The notes below the pieces were generated by a model. The model saw only the letters and a list, made by a program, of their open reading frames with translations. It was not told the DNA's origin and did not search any database. From Candidatus Pacearchaeota archaeon (GTDB taxonomy: Archaea > Nanoarchaeota > Nanoarchaeia > Pacearchaeales > GW2011-AR1), in NCBI GenBank assembly GCA_002686195.1, contig NZAS01000028.1:7748-33645 (forward strand): a stretch of DNA of 25,898 nucleotides. Direction: 5' to 3'. Within the stretch, counting starts at the first letter, position 1; each line of letters begins with the position of its first letter. The translations under genes and the position numbers were made by a program. Shown one piece after another: positions 22,914 through 25,898 of the stretch.

Positions 22914-25898
22914 GTGTCATATACACCATACATAGAAGAAGTAACACTTAAAAAAACAGGTAGCTTTACCGGTTCTATTGTCTCAACTATAGAAATCGAT
23001 AAATATCGCCAAGGTGTACATTCTTTAGGCGCTCAAAGAGGCTCTCGTAGGAGCAGAGCCATTACCGTGCCTATGCAGAAGATGAGTGATACGCCATCAT
23101 TTCCACAAGATATATTTCCACGAGCAGCATTTCTTGATGCTGAACAAGATACAACAGAAGAATATGGGTTTTGGCACGAAGGTTTTATTGAACCACTTAC
23201 AATACGTGATGAAGTAAGCTTTAATTCTATTGAGTCACCATTTCTTGCACATGTACCTAAAGCACATATACCTGAAAGTGTTGACTTGATTTCACAAGAA
23301 GAAGTTTTCAATGAAAAGATAGGTATGCCATTACTTCCATTCTATGAAACAGGAAGTAATATTACTGTCACAGCAACATCGAGTATATTTGCGGCAGGTC
23401 AAACAGGAAGCTTAACAGTTATACGGGTTGATGAAGATCCGAACTTAAATAAACGAAGCGCAGCCGCTGGTTATGATTATTCACAAGTGATAATAACTGG
23501 CTCACAAAGAACTCCAGGAATTAGAGCGCTTTATAAAGATAAAGATTCGATAGCATTTAGAGATCGAGCACCGTATCAAGGTAGACAACTCTTTTTGCAA
23601 GGTGACTCACAGCATCTTAATATGAATGGTACAAACTTCTCATTCATACCAACTAGACCAGTATTATCAGGTGTATTTCACTCTGCATCGGTACAAATAC
23701 ATAAAGATGTTGAAGATGGCGCAACAGTCAAATCTATCATGTATTATAAAGAAGGAACGCTTGAACTACCTATCAAGCATGTATTACTAGATCTATATAT
23801 GCGTGGTGATTATAATAGTGCAAGTAAAACGGCTGATATGTGGATTGATGGTATCTCAGTTGGTACACAACTAGGAACCTCAACACAATGCGGTTCATTT
23901 GAATTAGTAACAGCAACTAGCGGTGCAGACGTGACACACATTTTTAGAAATGCTGGTAAAAACTCTGTTGAACTTAAATCATTTGGTACATTAACGGTCG
24001 ACAATTCAATATGTCCGGACAATGAAGTAAAGTGGATTTTCCGCTTTGAATATGGTGAAGGAAAGCAAACACAACATTATATTGATATAAGAAAGAACAT
24101 AATAAAGCCGGGTGTTATAACAACATATCCACCGATTATCAGACCATCAACAGAGTTTCGTGGTAAGCGAAATACAACATTTTTAGATTCAGATAACACG
24201 TCAGGGATATACCCTGTTATTATTCGCAAACCTAAAGGTGATTTAGTTTATCGAGCAAATAGATCTAACTGCCCAGAACCATTTTCATTTAATGAACATA
24301 ATTTACCAGGGTGCACTGATGTGCACCCCCCATACATAGAAAGAACTATTAATGATATTGGGTTACCTGGTAAAACTATAGATGCTTTAGGCAATATATC
24401 AAATACTATTTTAACTTTTAATTTAACACACAGTAGTGGTAAGTATAAATTATTGGGTACAAAAGCAACTGTAGCTGCGTCATCTGATGACATTAAAGGC
24501 TTAATTGAGAATACAAGAAATCCTGCATCTGTTACTATGTATGATTTTGTGGGATCAAAAGAAGCCGTTGACACAGTACCTGATGGGCCCGGATGGGCAA
24601 CTCAAGGATGGTCAACACTTGATCTAACTGAAGTTTTAGGGGGGCACTATCAGAAAAAAACAGTTAGATCCGGTACAAGAAGCGGTATACCTGATCAAAA
24701 AGATCCAAATTCAATTCATGTTGGTGGTGTATCACTACTTACACGTGATATAATAGCTCAAACAGGAAATGATTATCTGCTAATAGCAAAGTTTTTAGGT
24801 GAGCGTGGTTTTAAGTTTAATTTTCCATTTATACTCAACAGAGTTGGTATTGAAGCAGATATTATTGCTGCTAATAGTGGCGCTTTTACGAATGATAGCG
24901 ACTCAAATTGGCAACTAATTAATTGGACATTTAAACCTAATAATTTAAATGGCGCAGGTGTTGGTCCTGAATGCATAGTAACTAAGTCAATTGCAGGACC
25001 AGACCCAATTATCACACAAAGTGTTCAGGTCCCGCACGCAACATTTTTGATAGCTAAATCATTTCAAAATCCAGAACAAACACGTGGTGAAAGTAGAAAC
25101 TTTGCTAATAGTGTTGGTCAATATGAACAAATGAGATTTCCTGTCGGTGTGGGCGTGGGAGGCAAAGCAAAAATGGTTAGTCAAATTATTTTTTCTGCTT
25201 CAATAGGATTATCATCAAGTGCCGTGAGTGCAGAAGAGCAAATCTATTATCCTGAATTTGACTATAAGCTTCCATATTCAGAGTTATCTGGTACAGTACA
25301 TACTGATGGTTTTTTTATAACTGAAAGTGTTAGATTCGTTAAGGAGCCAATTAAGCATATAAATGATTTTAATATAACAGGCAGTGAGAAACATCCATTT
25401 AGTACATTACGTAATTATACAGTTATGTCACAACAAACAAATTTTATTAACAAAGGTGATGTAATTCATTTCTATTGGACGGATGCTACGCTTGCATTTC
25501 CAACGGCATATGGCATCGGCACAACCGGACAAGGCATGAATGATGGGTATATCGCCCCCTTTGGTGTTCGTGATATGCGTATACAATTTGAGGGTTATAT
25601 TCCACGTGCAGGTATGCCAATACCACACTCATTAAATCAAAATTTAACAACTAATGCTATTCATGAAGATATACATGAACTTATTCATGATCAATTTGAG
25701 ACTTTCTTCTCGGCGGCATATACTGGCTCAATACTTTCAAGAATTGCCCATCCAGATAATTGGGATCAAGGTAATATTGACTTTGTATTACATGGATACA
25801 GAATATTTGATGACGCAGAGCGTTTTCATGATGCAAGTATTAATGTATTAACAGGCGCCCTTGACGCTGGTTTAAATAAAAATGATAGATTTTTTACT
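22914..25898 (+). CDS. Very large structural protein, 3'-truncated
   Basis: GTG 22914 follows the TAA of the previous gene without a gap and opens a frame with no stop to the end of the window: 995 codons read by eye, so the product is longer. It begins MSYTPYIEEVTLKKTGSF. Most of it is beta-rich with Gly, Thr and Asn, as in baseplate wedge or tail-fibre proteins. A segment at about 275-385 (HVLLDLYMRGDYNS, MWIDGISVG, WIFRFEYGEGK) looks like a jelly-roll or carbohydrate-binding-like unit. The upstream AGGTTAGAATAA supplies a modest Shine-Dalgarno. I cannot name a family. Location suggests a gp8/gp10-like wedge part or proximal fibre. Confidence 0.8.
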   Translation, partial: MSYTPYIEEVTLKKTGSFTGSIVSTIEIDKYRQGVHSLGAQRGSRRSRAITVPMQKMSDTPSFPQDIFPRAAFLDAEQDTTEEYGFWHEGFIEPLTIRDEVSFNSIESPFLAHVPKAHIPESVDLISQEEVFNEKIGMPLLPFYETGSNITVTATSSIFAAGQTGSLTVIRVDEDPNLNKRSAAAGYDYSQVIITGSQRTPGIRALYKDKDSIAFRDRAPYQGRQLFLQGDSQHLNMNGTNFSFIPTRPVLSGVFHSASVQIHKDVEDGATVKSIMYYKEGTLELPIKHVLLDLYMRGDYNSASKTADMWIDGISVGTQLGTSTQCGSFELVTATSGADVTHIFRNAGKNSVELKSFGTLTVDNSICPDNEVKWIFRFEYGEGKQTQHYIDIRKNIIKPGVITTYPPIIRPSTEFRGKRNTTFLDSDNTSGIYPVIIRKPKGDLVYRANRSNCPEPFSFNEHNLPGCTDVHPPYIERTINDIGLPGKTIDALGNISNTILTFNLTHSSGKYKLLGTKATVAASSDDIKGLIENTRNPASVTMYDFVGSKEAVDTVPDGPGWATQGWSTLDLTEVLGGHYQKKTVRSGTRSGIPDQKDPNSIHVGGVSLLTRDIIAQTGNDYLLIAKFLGERGFKFNFPFILNRVGIEADIIAANSGAFTNDSDSNWQLINWTFKPNNLNGAGVGPECIVTKSIAGPDPIITQSVQVPHATFLIAKSFQNPEQTRGESRNFANSVGQYEQMRFPVGVGVGGKAKMVSQIIFSASIGLSSSAVSAEEQIYYPEFDYKLPYSELSGTVHTDGFFITESVRFVKEPIKHINDFNITGSEKHPFSTLRNYTVMSQQTNFINKGDVIHFYWTDATLAFPTAYGIGTTGQGMNDGYIAPFGVRDMRIQFEGYIPRAGMPIPHSLNQNLTTNAIHEDIHELIHDQFETFFSAAYTGSILSRIAHPDNWDQGNIDFVLHGYRIFDDAERFHDASINVLTGALDAGLNKNDRFFT
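24309..24328 (+). repeat. Perfect GC-rich hairpin inside the last gene
   Basis: GGGTGCAC-TGAT-GTGCACCC: a perfect 8-bp stem with a four-base loop, the most GC-rich hairpin noticed in this AT-rich window. It encodes PGCTDVHP-like residues in frame, so the gene stays open. The core GGGTGCA/TGCACCC also forms the outer stem of the inverted repeat at 8293-8362. I saw these two pairs and no others. Confidence 0.6.

Overview
The window looks like a piece of the genome of a tailed bacteriophage with a contractile tail (myovirus). It is AT-rich, almost entirely coding on the + strand, and its genes overlap by one to four bases or abut. The recognisable tail genes follow the P2 order V, (x), W, J, (x), I, whose T4 counterparts are gp5, gp25, gp6 and gp7. 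A small sigma-like protein resembling T4 gp55 and a small terminase-like protein sit just before them. Stops TAA, TAG and TGA are all used, so the standard bacterial code applies. The host cannot be read from the sequence; AT richness and the gp6/gp25 style suggest a large marine T4-like phage, which is inference.

Region 1 (1-5604) is a sugar-biosynthesis cassette: the C-terminal part of a GSA-type class III aminotransferase, a NeuB-type synthase with a SAF domain, an N-formyltransferase-like protein, a PIG-L deacetylase, a GNAT acetyltransferase, an NAD-dependent sugar epimerase and a short UDP-sugar dehydrogenase-like protein. Together they could build an N-acylated (formyl or acetyl) nonulosonate-type or amino sugar. 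Two GT-B glycosyltransferases (8277-11955) could transfer it to a virion protein, a host surface glycan or DNA; the sequence does not say which.

Region 2 (5591-8287) is a junction: a small unknown protein, a Cas4/RecB-like PD-(D/E)XK nuclease with an iron-sulfur cysteine set, the only minus-strand gene (unknown), and a free-standing Vsr-like homing endonuclease with three zinc-finger modules.

Region 3 (8277-11955) holds the glycosyltransferases. The first is unusual. Its real 5' end is a short GTG-started frame at 8277-8363 that overlaps the homing endonuclease and is out of frame with the rest by one base. The break lies at the foot of a long inverted repeat, and a 398-residue LAGLIDADG intein interrupts the catalytic EX7E motif.

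Region 4 (11959-13567) carries a small membrane protein, the sigma-like protein, a gp16-like small protein and a helical protein. Region 5 (13578-25898) is the baseplate/tail operon: spike, unknown, gp25, gp6/J, a beta-rich protein, a gp7/I-like protein with two LamG-like insertions, and a very large structural protein that starts at GTG 22914 and runs off the window without a stop.

No tRNA, rRNA, CRISPR array or insertion sequence was seen. No stretch over 300 bases lacks a gene; the longest gaps are 7354-7459 and 3648-3737.
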